64,000 bases of DNA from Vacuolonema iberomarrocanum LEGE 07170 (lineage in GTDB: Bacteria > Cyanobacteriota > Cyanobacteriia > Elainellales > Elainellaceae), in assembly GCA_015207365.1 (NCBI GenBank), contig JADEXA010000020.1, positions 40,323 through 104,322 on the forward strand, read 5' to 3'. A model generated the notes under the pieces. It saw nothing but the letters and a program-made list of their open reading frames with translations. It was not told where the DNA came from and searched no databases. Shown piece by piece: positions 38,151 to 46,042 of this stretch (position 1 is its first letter; each line of letters starts with the position of its first letter). A program made the position numbers and the translations under genes.

Positions 38151-38180
38151 AACAAAAACCGCAGAGGTTGCTCTGCGGTT
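38151..38180 (-). terminator. Leader terminator T1 (attenuator)
   Basis: Perfect 10-bp stem AACCGCAGAG / CTCTGCGGTT with a four-base loop, followed on the minus strand by TTTTTGTTT. The sequence GGTGAACC (38177-38184), overlapping its 5' arm, is complementary to GGTTCACC (38217-38224) in the last codons of leader peptide 1. Confidence 0.9.
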
Positions 38181-38208
38181 CACCGGGAGGTTTCAAGAAA
38201 AAACCTAT

Positions 38209-38265
38209 TCACCCCAGGTGAACCTCCGGAAACCAAAAATAAAAGTAAAAGCTTTGGTGCAACAT
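38209..38265 (-). CDS. Aromatic leader peptide 1 of aroF (attenuator peptide)
   Basis: 18 residues, MLHQSFYFYFWFPEVHLG, with seven consecutive aromatic residues (FYFYFWF). The stop TGA lies 28 bases before terminator T1. Codons GAG GTT CAC CTG hold GGTTCACC, which pairs with GGTGAACC at the foot of T1. The logic is the same as for leader peptide 2 although the pairing sequences differ. A weak AAGAG ribosome site lies about 10 bases upstream. The opposite-strand frame over this area (38008-38379, Lys/Val-rich) is the antisense shadow of these codons. Confidence 0.85.
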   Translation of the reverse strand: MLHQSFYFYFWFPEVHLG

Positions 38266-38308
38266 AATGCGCGGCTCTTGCATGAGCGGTTTTATTTCAC
38301 TGGATTAA

Positions 38309-38337
38309 CCGTAACAGAGATAGTGGAAACACGTCAA
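38309..38337 (-). promoter_or_regulatory. Possible promoter of the aroF leader
   Basis: TTGACG (38337-38332) and TTACGG (38314-38309) separated by 17 bases on the minus strand, about 45 bases before leader peptide 1. The -35 match is good, the -10 match is weak. Confidence 0.35.
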
Positions 38338-38355
38338 TTACTCTATGCGGGTACT

Positions 38356-38450
38356 TATAGCGCTATGCGCGTTAGTTAAGTACGGTTGTGTGGGGCGCGC
38401 CGCGCCCCACACAACCGTTGCTGTGCTTAATGCGGTTGCACACCGCTATA
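38356..38450. repeat. Palindromic element, family B copy 3
   Basis: 95-bp element in the opposite orientation to copy 2, with ends TATAGCGCTATGCG and GTTGCACACCGCTATA and a core stem GGTTGTGTGGGGCGCG / CGCGCCCCACACAACC. It lies between the aroF promoter region and the MocR gene's 3' end. Confidence 0.85.
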
Positions 38451-38562
38451 TGAAAACATGTCAGGAGTTGCAGAATCTCAGGGTGCTGTCCTGAAAACCG
38501 CACACTGCGAGGCTTTCAAAACATGATTGGGTTTTACTTAAGCGCGCAACCTTGCCCCATAC

Positions 38563-40047
38563 CTAATGCTGACGCAAAAGAGGCGGAGCCTCATCAAGAA
38601 TTTTGGCAGCGAGTTGCTGCTTGACGAGATGTCCTAGGGTTTGTATCGCCTTCTCTACATCACGGTTCCAGAGAATACCACTGTTGAGTCGGAAGCAGTG
38701 CCCATAAGTGCGAGAGGGTGAGAAAATCGGCCCAGGGGCAATGCCGATGCCGTAGCGCAGCGCTTCTTTGTAAAGTTGCATTGCATCACAGCCAGGAATC
38801 TCCAGCCATAGGATGTGGCCTCCAGTCGGCTGAGTGACCCGGGTTTCGGGTGGAAAGTCGTCGCAGATGGCTTGAATCATCCGTGTCATTTGTCCTTGGT
38901 AGGTACGCCGCAATTGGCGCAGGTGGCGATCGTAGCCACCATTTGCCAGAAACGCCGCGATCGCCAGTTGGTTAGCGGGCGGTGTGGTGTGATTGACCAA
39001 CCACTTCACTCGTTCCAATCGGGTTTGATAGCGCCCCGCCACACACCAACCCACTCGCAGGCCAGCCGACAGCGTCTTGCTAAAGGAAGAACAATACAGA
39101 ACCAATCCATGGCGATCGAACGCTTTCACTGCTTTGGGGCGATCGCCTTCAAAATTCAAATCTCCGTAAATATCGTCCTCAACGAGGGGCACCTCATATT
39201 GCGCCAGTAGCTCAGCCAACTGCTTCTTCTTGAGGTCACTCATGCAAGAGCCGAGGGGATTACTGAAGTTTGAAACAAGGGCACAGGCCGCAATCGATCG
39301 TGATTGGAGAACAGATTCTAGCGCCTCAAGGGAGAGCCCCTCACGGGGATGAGTGGGCAGCTCTAGCGCCTTAAGATGCAATTCTTCCAAGGTCTCTAGA
39401 AAGCCGAAATAGGTCGGCGATTCGATCACAACGGTATCTCCCGGCTGGGTAACCGCTTTGAGCGCTAGGTAAAACGCTTCCATCGTGCCATTGGTAATAG
39501 TGATGGCATCAGGGGAAATGGAGCAACCCGAGTTCATCATCAGACGCGCAATTTCATGACGTAATGGTGCACATCCGGGCGGAAGCTGATAGCTATGGGC
39601 ATATTCGGGATTTTGGCGTAAAACCTGACCCATCAAGCGATTGAGGGCAGCAGTGGGCATCAGCTCCACGGCAGGAATGGCCGCTCCCAGTTGAACCAAC
39701 CCATCGGTATGGAATGATGAACGGCTGAATTGGAACGTCATCAACGTGTCGACGAGGGAGGCATCGCAGGGCGGCGTCGATTCCGTTGGTTCTGGCGGCT
39801 GGGCGATCGCCAGTTTCACGTAATAGCCAGACTGGGGGCGGACAGAAATTAACCCTCGATCTTCTAGCAGTCGATACGCTTCCATCACTGTCGAGACACT
39901 CACCGACAGTTGCGCCTTGAGCTTGCGCACCGAGGGCAGGCGATCGCCTGGTTGCAGCGTTCCTTCCTGGATAAGGGAGTGGATGCGCTCGGCAACCTGC
40001 TCATACAGATTCTTCTCGTGCGTGACCTCCAGAGGAGTGATATTCAT
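38563..40047 (-). CDS. MocR-type (GntR-aminotransferase fusion) transcriptional regulator
   Basis: 494 residues. An N-terminal GntR winged helix (LYEQVAERIHSLIQEGTLQP, PSVRKLKAQLSVSVSTVMEAYRLLEDRGLI, about 12-80) is joined by a linker to a fold-type I aminotransferase domain with the NPLGSCMS-type motif and the PLP lysine in YCSSFSKTLSAGLRVGW. MocR proteins use PLP or an amino acid-PLP adduct to switch DNA binding, often on vitamin B6, GABA or amino acid genes. Targets here are unknown. Repeats about 200 bases upstream of its start (40231-40295) look like its operator. Its 3' end faces the aroF leader. Confidence 0.93.
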   Translation of the reverse strand: MNITPLEVTHEKNLYEQVAERIHSLIQEGTLQPGDRLPSVRKLKAQLSVSVSTVMEAYRLLEDRGLISVRPQSGYYVKLAIAQPPEPTESTPPCDASLVDTLMTFQFSRSSFHTDGLVQLGAAIPAVELMPTAALNRLMGQVLRQNPEYAHSYQLPPGCAPLRHEIARLMMNSGCSISPDAITITNGTMEAFYLALKAVTQPGDTVVIESPTYFGFLETLEELHLKALELPTHPREGLSLEALESVLQSRSIAACALVSNFSNPLGSCMSDLKKKQLAELLAQYEVPLVEDDIYGDLNFEGDRPKAVKAFDRHGLVLYCSSFSKTLSAGLRVGWCVAGRYQTRLERVKWLVNHTTPPANQLAIAAFLANGGYDRHLRQLRRTYQGQMTRMIQAICDDFPPETRVTQPTGGHILWLEIPGCDAMQLYKEALRYGIGIAPGPIFSPSRTYGHCFRLNSGILWNRDVEKAIQTLGHLVKQQLAAKILDEAPPLLRQH

Positions 40048-40230
40048 TGCCGATGGCTCCAGCTCATGTTTGCAACAGCTCTAGAACGATCTCCAACTGT
40101 GATGCTCCTCTAGCAAGCTCTGTAGCAAGCCCCAAAAAGATGGCTAAAACCGATGTCCTTGAACCGTTCCACCGATCGTACCGGGTGCAAGGCGGAAAGC
40201 GGGAGATACAGTTGGAACCGATTTTGAGCA

Positions 40231-40295
40231 GAACAGTTATCGAGATGGAAACTGTTCGCATCACAATTCACATTAACTGAATCTGTTCGTATTAC
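40231..40295. promoter_or_regulatory. Putative MocR operator
   Basis: Inverted repeat GAACAGTT (40231-40238) / AACTGTTC (40250-40257) with an 11-base spacer, plus a direct repeat CTGTTCGCATCAC (40252) and CTGTTCGTATTAC (40283), 31 bases apart (three helical turns). MocR regulators are known to bind direct and inverted repeats near their own genes. The remaining 580-base gap (40048-40629) shows no gene. Confidence 0.5.
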
Positions 40296-40629
40296 AGGAT
40301 TGTCGTAACAATAGGGTTCATCAAAGGTTTTTCCTATCCCTTCGACCCAACCAATCGGTTTCCTCAGCACCTGTTGCATTTTGTTAGGCGTAACAACGGG
40401 CATTCGTACACCCGCTGTTGCACCTTCAAGCCAGCCGGAAGAGGCGATCGCCATTTCCTCTCTCTCGACGCCTCAGTGAACAGCCCCAGGCACCTCGTGT
40501 CTTGGGGGAGGCTTTCGCATGTCGAGGGAGATCCTCAGATGCATAAGCTCTCGATGTGCCAATTAGATGAGCCTTTGAGCCACGTTTCTTGTCCGACTAT
40601 CCACACCCAAACGATCTGGAGAAGATGCC

Positions 40630-40920
40630 ATGAAATCCTACGACCTCTACGCTGAACTCGAACTCATCACTCCCGAGGCCAAAAAAGAGGCCCAGCAGGC
40701 TCTCCGGGCAGCCAAATCGCCCCTCAAAAAGATCTGGCAGTTTGCCCAAGGCATTCAAAAGCATTGGGCTAATGGGTCGGAGCCCCGCATTAAGCAGCGA
40801 TGGGATAGCGATGGCAATCCCTACTACGAGGTCTATGATCCTATTTCTCGGCAGCGGTTGCACTGCAACTCAGAACTCGAAGTTCGTGCCTGGCTAGAGC
40901 AGCGCTATTACATTGACTAA
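40630..40920 (+). CDS. Conserved small cyanobacterial protein
   Basis: 96 residues with no signal peptide or membrane segment. The N-terminal helix is charged (LITPEAKKEAQQALRAAKSPL). The C-terminal part is beta-like (EPRIKQRWDSDGNPYYEVYDPISRQRLHCNSELEVRAWLEQRYY). GAGAAG lies seven bases before the ATG. I do not know a named family. Codon use is typical of the window. It is followed by a DinB-like gene after about 120 bases on the same strand. Confidence 0.7.
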   Translation: MKSYDLYAELELITPEAKKEAQQALRAAKSPLKKIWQFAQGIQKHWANGSEPRIKQRWDSDGNPYYEVYDPISRQRLHCNSELEVRAWLEQRYYID

Positions 40921-41042
40921 TCCTCAACCCCTATCTCCCGTAGGATGAGTTAGGCGCAGCCGTAACGCATCAACCCAAACCTCGAAAGCATGCATTAGCT
41001 GCGCTTAACCGATCCTGCGAGCTTGACTAAGGAGAGTTTGTG

Positions 41043-41567
41043 ATGGGCGATCGCACCTACTACAGCACCATGGCGGAGTACAACCAGTGGATGAATCGAA
41101 AGGTTTACGCCGTGTGTGTCCAGCTTCCCGATGAGACGCGCAAGAAAGACATGGGCGCTTTCTTCAAGTCAATTCATGGGACGTTGAATCATTTGTTGTA
41201 TGGCGATCGCGCTTGGATGGGGCGGTTTACCCAGCAACCCACTTCCCCGACTCGCATGGGTGAAGACCTCTACAGCGATTTTGAAGAACTGCATCGCGCT
41301 CGCATTGAAATGGATCAAACCATTGTCGATTGGGCGGCAACCCTTTCCCCGGAGTGGTTGAGTCAGCCATTTGAATTCACCAGCAGCGTTGATCAGAAGA
41401 CCCGTACCTTTCCAACCTGGGTGCTCGTTACCACCCTGTTCAATCATCAAACCCACCATCGCGGCCAACTGACGACGCTGTTGACGCAACTGGGCTATGA
41501 CCCTGGCATTACCGACTTGCCCTGGCTGCCAACATTGACCGTTGATCCTGACGCGGATGATGACTGA
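41043..41567 (+). CDS. DinB-family protein
   Basis: 174 residues forming the DinB/YfiT four-helix bundle. The metal-binding histidines are visible in KSIHGTLNHLLYGDRAWMGRF and in FNHQTHHRGQLTTLL. Relatives include thiol-S-transferases (bacillithiol/mycothiol) and damage-inducible proteins; the role here is unknown. ATG 41043 is used; a GTG one codon earlier is in frame. GGAG lies about 10 bases upstream. A family E palindrome starts directly at the stop codon. Confidence 0.85.
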   Translation: MGDRTYYSTMAEYNQWMNRKVYAVCVQLPDETRKKDMGAFFKSIHGTLNHLLYGDRAWMGRFTQQPTSPTRMGEDLYSDFEELHRARIEMDQTIVDWAATLSPEWLSQPFEFTSSVDQKTRTFPTWVLVTTLFNHQTHHRGQLTTLLTQLGYDPGITDLPWLPTLTVDPDADDD

Positions 41568-41706
41568 TCAGGCGACTTCTCAAAAAAAAGAATGTACCCG
41601 CTGGCTTCGACTGCGCTCAGCCAGCAAAAGGAAGAATGTACCTGCTGACTTCGGCTGCGCTCAGCCAGCCAGCCGTTTGTGCCCTGAGCGTAGTCGAAGG
41701 GCACAG
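41568..41706. repeat. Palindromic element, family E copy 2
   Basis: Starts right after the DinB stop. It has two copies of the TGTACC(C/T)GCTG block (41591 and 41638), each with a GGCT...CGCTCAGCC stem, then GTGCCCTGAGCGTAGTCG folding onto CGAAGGGCAC. It shares these blocks with copy 1 at 23421, but the first block is duplicated here. Confidence 0.82.
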
Positions 41707-41848
41707 ACTGAATTCGACTGCACCCAGGACAAAATCCAAAATTTATCCCGTGTGCTGATACGAGATACCGACAACCGACCAACCTATAATGGAGGCGATC
41801 GCGTCACAAATCTACAAACTTTAGCCGCAAATCGCCGGGGGATTCTTC

Positions 41849-43576
41849 ATGCTGCGACTGGAACATATCAGCAAAACCTACCCGACCGGGGAAGTGCTGA
41901 AAGATGTGAACTGGGAAGTGAAACCGAGCGATCGCATTGGGCTGGTGGGGGTCAACGGTGCGGGCAAATCGACACAGCTCCGCATCGTGGCTGGCGAAGA
42001 GGAAGCGACCAGCGGCGAAATTATCCGCCCTGCCAGTTTGCAAATTGCCTATTTGACCCAGGAGTTTGAGGTCGACCCCACGCGGACGGTGCGCGAGGAG
42101 TTTTGGCGAGCGTTTGCCGAGGCCAACCAGGTGCATGAGTCGCTGATGCAGGTGCAGCGCGACATGGAAACCGCCGACCCCGATACCCTAGAAAAGCTGA
42201 TCCATAAGCTGGATCGGTTGCAGCGGCAGTTTGAAGCGCTGGATGGCTATGGGCTCGATGCCCAGGTCGAGAAGATTATGCCGGAGCTGGGGTTTGAACC
42301 CGAGGATGGCGATCGCCTCGTCAGTGCCTTTAGCGGCGGTTGGCAGATGCGGATGAGTTTGGGCAAAATCTTGCTGCAAACGCCGGATGTGCTGCTGCTG
42401 GACGAGCCGACGAACCACCTAGATTTGGAAACCATTGAGTGGTTGGAAAATTACCTGAAAGGCATCGACACGCCGATGGTGATCGTCTCCCACGACCGGG
42501 AGTTTTTGGATCGGCTTTGTACCCAGATTGTGGAAACCGAGCGGGGTGTTTCGAGCACCTACCTGGGCAACTACAGTGCTTACATGCAGCAGAAAGAGGA
42601 ACTGCGGGAAGCCCAACTGTCTGCCTACGAAAGCCAACAGAAAGAACTGGACAAACAACAGGCCTATATCGATCGCTTCCGTGCCAGCGCGACGCGCAGC
42701 ACCCAGGCCAAGAGCCGCGAAAAGCAAATGGATAAAATCGAGCGGATCGACGCACCTGTGGGGAACTTGCGATCGCTCCATTTCCGCTTTCCCGATGCAC
42801 CTCGGGGAGGACGCGAGGTGGTCACCATCGAGGACATGACCCATGTTTATGACGACAAGATCCTGTTTTTGGGCGCGAACTTATTGATTGAGCGGGGCGA
42901 TCGCATCGCCTTCCTCGGCCCCAATGGTGCAGGCAAATCCACGCTGCTGCGGCTGATCATGGGGATGGAAGCCCCCAGCGAAGGCGTCGTTAGCCAGGGA
43001 GCCCACAACATTATCCCCGGCTACTTTGAGCAAAACCAAGCCGAAGCGCTGGATTTAGAAAAGACCGTCATCGATACGATCCACGACGAAGTACCCGACT
43101 GGAAGAACGAAGACGTGCGCACCCTGCTGGGACGGTTCTTGTTTAGCAGCGACACGGTATTCAAACCCGTCAAAGCCCTGAGTGGTGGGGAAAAAGCCCG
43201 ACTGGCACTGGCAAAGATGCTGCTACAGCCCGCAAACCTGCTAATCCTCGACGAGCCAACCAACCACCTAGATATTCCGGCAAAAGAGATGCTGGAAGAA
43301 GCCATCCGCCACTATGAGGGCACCGTGCTCATCGTGTCGCACGATCGCTATTTCATCTCCCAAACGGCAAACAAAATTGTCGAGATCCGGGATGGCGAGC
43401 TGAAGCTGTATCGCGGCGACTATCACTATTACCTGGATAAGATCGAAGAGGAGAAGAACGCCGCACAGCAAGCCACGATCGCCGCCGGGAAAGCTGAGAA
43501 AGAGGCTGCAAAACGCGAGAAGCGGAAGCAAAAAGAAAAAGAGAAGAAAGCGGCAAAAGCTTCCAAGAAGGGATAA
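41849..43576 (+). CDS. ABC-F family ATPase (translation/ribosome-associated)
   Basis: 575 residues with two ABC domains and no membrane segments. Domain 1 has Walker A GVNGAGKST and signature SGGWQMRMSLGKILL, then LLLDEPTNHLDLETIEWLE. Domain 2 has GPNGAGKST, SGGEKARLALAKMLL and LILDEPTNHLDIPAKEMLEE. The inter-domain linker (about 240-310) is a charged P-site-tRNA-interaction-type helix pair. The C-terminal extension is Lys/Glu/Ala-rich (about 535-575). ABC-F proteins act on the ribosome in stalling, gating or antibiotic protection. Closest in style to the cyanobacterial Uup/YdiF type. A family G palindrome follows the stop at once. Confidence 0.93.
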   Translation: MLRLEHISKTYPTGEVLKDVNWEVKPSDRIGLVGVNGAGKSTQLRIVAGEEEATSGEIIRPASLQIAYLTQEFEVDPTRTVREEFWRAFAEANQVHESLMQVQRDMETADPDTLEKLIHKLDRLQRQFEALDGYGLDAQVEKIMPELGFEPEDGDRLVSAFSGGWQMRMSLGKILLQTPDVLLLDEPTNHLDLETIEWLENYLKGIDTPMVIVSHDREFLDRLCTQIVETERGVSSTYLGNYSAYMQQKEELREAQLSAYESQQKELDKQQAYIDRFRASATRSTQAKSREKQMDKIERIDAPVGNLRSLHFRFPDAPRGGREVVTIEDMTHVYDDKILFLGANLLIERGDRIAFLGPNGAGKSTLLRLIMGMEAPSEGVVSQGAHNIIPGYFEQNQAEALDLEKTVIDTIHDEVPDWKNEDVRTLLGRFLFSSDTVFKPVKALSGGEKARLALAKMLLQPANLLILDEPTNHLDIPAKEMLEEAIRHYEGTVLIVSHDRYFISQTANKIVEIRDGELKLYRGDYHYYLDKIEEEKNAAQQATIAAGKAEKEAAKREKRKQKEKEKKAAKASKKG

Positions 43577-43577
43577 A

Positions 43578-43634
43578 CCCACAGAGACACGGAGAGCACA
43601 AAGGAGGTTCTCCGTGTCCTCTGTGTCTCTGTGG
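43578..43634. repeat. Palindromic element, family G copy 2
   Basis: CCACAGAGACACGGAGA pairs with TCTCTGTGG-type sequence at the right, around AAGGAGGTTCTCCGTG. It starts two bases past the ABC-F stop and matches copy 1 at 19364. Confidence 0.82.
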
Positions 43635-43684
43635 TGGCATTGCTGCACCATTCATCGCTAGACACAATTCACCCCTCACTCCCA

Positions 43685-46009
43685 ATGCCTGACCTTCCTG
43701 CTGCGACCTGGCAATTGCGACCCTGCGAGGCTGTCCCGCAGGAATTTGTCGCAGCGGTGCAGGACTATCTGGCGGATTCAGATGGGACGAAGGCGGCACA
43801 GTTGCTTTGGCATCGAAGGATTCGCACGATCGCCCAACTCCAGGCATTTGTTGACCCGCAGCAGTATCAACCAACCAGCACTTGGGCCTTTGGCGAGGAG
43901 ATTGAGGGGGCGATCGCCCGACTGCAACAGGCATTGGAGAAGGAAGAGGCGATCGCCATTTGGGGAGATTTTGATGCCGATGGGGTCACAGCAACCGCTG
44001 TGCTGTGGGATGGATTGGGGCAATTTTTTCAACCGGATCGAACGCTCTTTTACACAATTCCCAATCGCTTTACGGAGTCCCACGGGTTGGCGATCGCCGG
44101 TATTGATCGGCTGGCCGAGCAGGGGGTTCGCCTGATCATTACCTGCGACACGGGCAGCACGAATCTGACGGAAATCGCCCATGCCCGACAGCGAGGGATA
44201 GATGTCATCGTCACCGATCACCACACACTGCTTGCCGAGCGCCCCGATGTCACCGCGCTGATCAATCCCCGCCGTTTTCCTGCCGACCATCCCCTCGCCA
44301 CCCTATCTGGGGTAGCGGTTGCCTACAAGTTTGTGGAGGCAGTGTACGATCGCCTGGCTCCGACCTTGCCCACGCCGCCGCGATCGCTGGAGACGTTGCT
44401 GGATCTAGTGGCGATCGGGTTGATTGCGGATCTGGTGGAGCTGCGGGGAGATTGTCGCTATCTGGCGCAGATTGGGATTCAGCAACTCAAGAAAAATGCG
44501 GGTGCCGATCCGCCCCGTCCGGGTGTGGCGAAATTGCTGGAACTCTGTCGGCGCACGGGCGATCGCCCTACAGATATCTCCTTCGGCATTGGCCCTCGCA
44601 TCAATGCCATCAGCCGCATTCATGGGGATGCGCGCTTTGCAGTGGAACTGCTCACCAGCCAGGATGAGGAGCGCTGCGCTGCGTTGGCACAGGAAACTGA
44701 GCTGGCGAACAGTCGCCGCAAGGGACTACAACGGGACGTGACCCGGCAGGTGGAGGAACGGTTGGAAACGCTGGATCTCTCGACCACCTTTGCGATCGTG
44801 CTGGCCGATGAGCAGTGGTCGCCGGGGGTGCTGGGATTAGTTGCTGCACAGATTGCCCAAACCTATGGACGACCGACGATTTTGTTCACCATCGAGGCTG
44901 GCATCGCACGGGGGTCGGCGCGATCGCTCCACAACCTCGACCTATATCGCGTGCTGGCGGCGCAGTCCCATCTGCTGCACAGCTTTGGTGGGCACCCCTA
45001 CGCCGCAGGCATGAGCTTACCCATCGAAAATCTGCCGCTGTTTGCCGAAGCGCTCAACCGTCAGTTGCGGGAGGAGAATGTTGGCGTGGCGGATATGCTC
45101 TCTCCGGTGGTAGAAGCAGATTTACAGGTCACGGTGGCCGAGTTGGGGCGATCGCTGTTTCGAGAACTGAATCTGCTAGAGCCCTACGGCATGGGCAATC
45201 CCATTCCCCGGCTCCTGCTCCGTAATGTGCGATTCGAGCGAGCCTGGCATCGCAATATCAAGGACTTTGTCCAGCAAACGGTGCGCTACATCTGCACGAC
45301 CTTCGAGCTACGGGACGATACGGGCACCCGGTTCGACGGTGTGTGGTGGGGGCATTACAAAGAGGAGCTGCCCGCTGGCGAATGCGATGCCATTGTGGAG
45401 CTGGATTACAATCCCCGCAAGGCCGTCGATTCCAAACACAATGGCCAGGGTTACGAGGTGCGGCTGATTGCCGTGCGTTCGGCGATCGCCCCCACCGCCT
45501 CCCTCCCTTCCACCGCCCGCACCGACTGGCTTCTCGACTGGCGCACCACCCATCCCGAGCCTGTGCCAACGGATGTCCTCAAAATGGAGCGGCTGCCCAG
45601 CCAGTGGGAAGACTTTTACCCCTGGTTTCGTCAAGCTCAGCAGGCCAAACAAATGCTGGCGATCGCCTACCTACCCCCTGCGGATGTCTCGGCGATCGAC
45701 ATTTGGCGGCAACTAGTCGGCATCGCTAAGTACCTCAGTCGCACCGGAAAGCCCGTGCGTCGGGCACAGTTGTTGGAGCGGTTGGGAGTGGGCGATCGCA
45801 CCCTCCAGCTAGGATTTCAGTCGCTGCAAGCCCTCGGCTTCACGGTCACGCGCCAAGATAATGTCCTGCAGTTTGAGATACAGCCCGTGGTGGAGATGCC
45901 GGAGTCTGATAGCTTGCAACCGTTTCTCGATGCGGTGGAGGAGGAACGGTTTCGGCAGCGGTATTTCTATGCGGTTCCCTTCTCAACGATTCAAGCGATG
46001 GCGAGCTGA
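43685..46009 (+). CDS. recJ: Single-stranded-DNA-specific exonuclease RecJ
   Basis: 774 residues. The DHH phosphoesterase motifs GDFDADGVTATAVLW and VTDHHTL and the DHHA1 motif SFGGHPYAAGMSL are all present. RecJ degrades ssDNA 5' to 3' in recombination and mismatch repair. The C-terminal 200 residues beyond the OB-like domain are the extension found in cyanobacterial RecJ. ATG 43685 (MPDLPAATWQL) is chosen over the longer frame from 43631, which would run into the family G palindrome. The sequence is intact. Confidence 0.94.
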   Translation: MPDLPAATWQLRPCEAVPQEFVAAVQDYLADSDGTKAAQLLWHRRIRTIAQLQAFVDPQQYQPTSTWAFGEEIEGAIARLQQALEKEEAIAIWGDFDADGVTATAVLWDGLGQFFQPDRTLFYTIPNRFTESHGLAIAGIDRLAEQGVRLIITCDTGSTNLTEIAHARQRGIDVIVTDHHTLLAERPDVTALINPRRFPADHPLATLSGVAVAYKFVEAVYDRLAPTLPTPPRSLETLLDLVAIGLIADLVELRGDCRYLAQIGIQQLKKNAGADPPRPGVAKLLELCRRTGDRPTDISFGIGPRINAISRIHGDARFAVELLTSQDEERCAALAQETELANSRRKGLQRDVTRQVEERLETLDLSTTFAIVLADEQWSPGVLGLVAAQIAQTYGRPTILFTIEAGIARGSARSLHNLDLYRVLAAQSHLLHSFGGHPYAAGMSLPIENLPLFAEALNRQLREENVGVADMLSPVVEADLQVTVAELGRSLFRELNLLEPYGMGNPIPRLLLRNVRFERAWHRNIKDFVQQTVRYICTTFELRDDTGTRFDGVWWGHYKEELPAGECDAIVELDYNPRKAVDSKHNGQGYEVRLIAVRSAIAPTASLPSTARTDWLLDWRTTHPEPVPTDVLKMERLPSQWEDFYPWFRQAQQAKQMLAIAYLPPADVSAIDIWRQLVGIAKYLSRTGKPVRRAQLLERLGVGDRTLQLGFQSLQALGFTVTRQDNVLQFEIQPVVEMPESDSLQPFLDAVEEERFRQRYFYAVPFSTIQAMAS

Positions 46010-46042
46010 GGATGAACTACAGAGGTACAGAGTCATACCAGA

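Noticed and set aside
37980..38183. 67-codon minus frame containing FTFTFFG
   Set aside because: It runs through terminator sequences and is out of frame with the leader peptide whose codons actually fit the attenuator layout.
38200..38290. Glutamine (glnA/downstream-peptide) riboswitch in the aroF leader
   Set aside because: The conserved glnA motif nucleotides are absent, and the aromatic peptide/terminator logic explains the sequence better.
38008..38379. 123-codon plus-strand frame rich in Lys and Val
   Set aside because: It is the antisense of the two aromatic leader peptides and their terminators; the Lys/Val runs come from Phe/Tyr codons read backwards.
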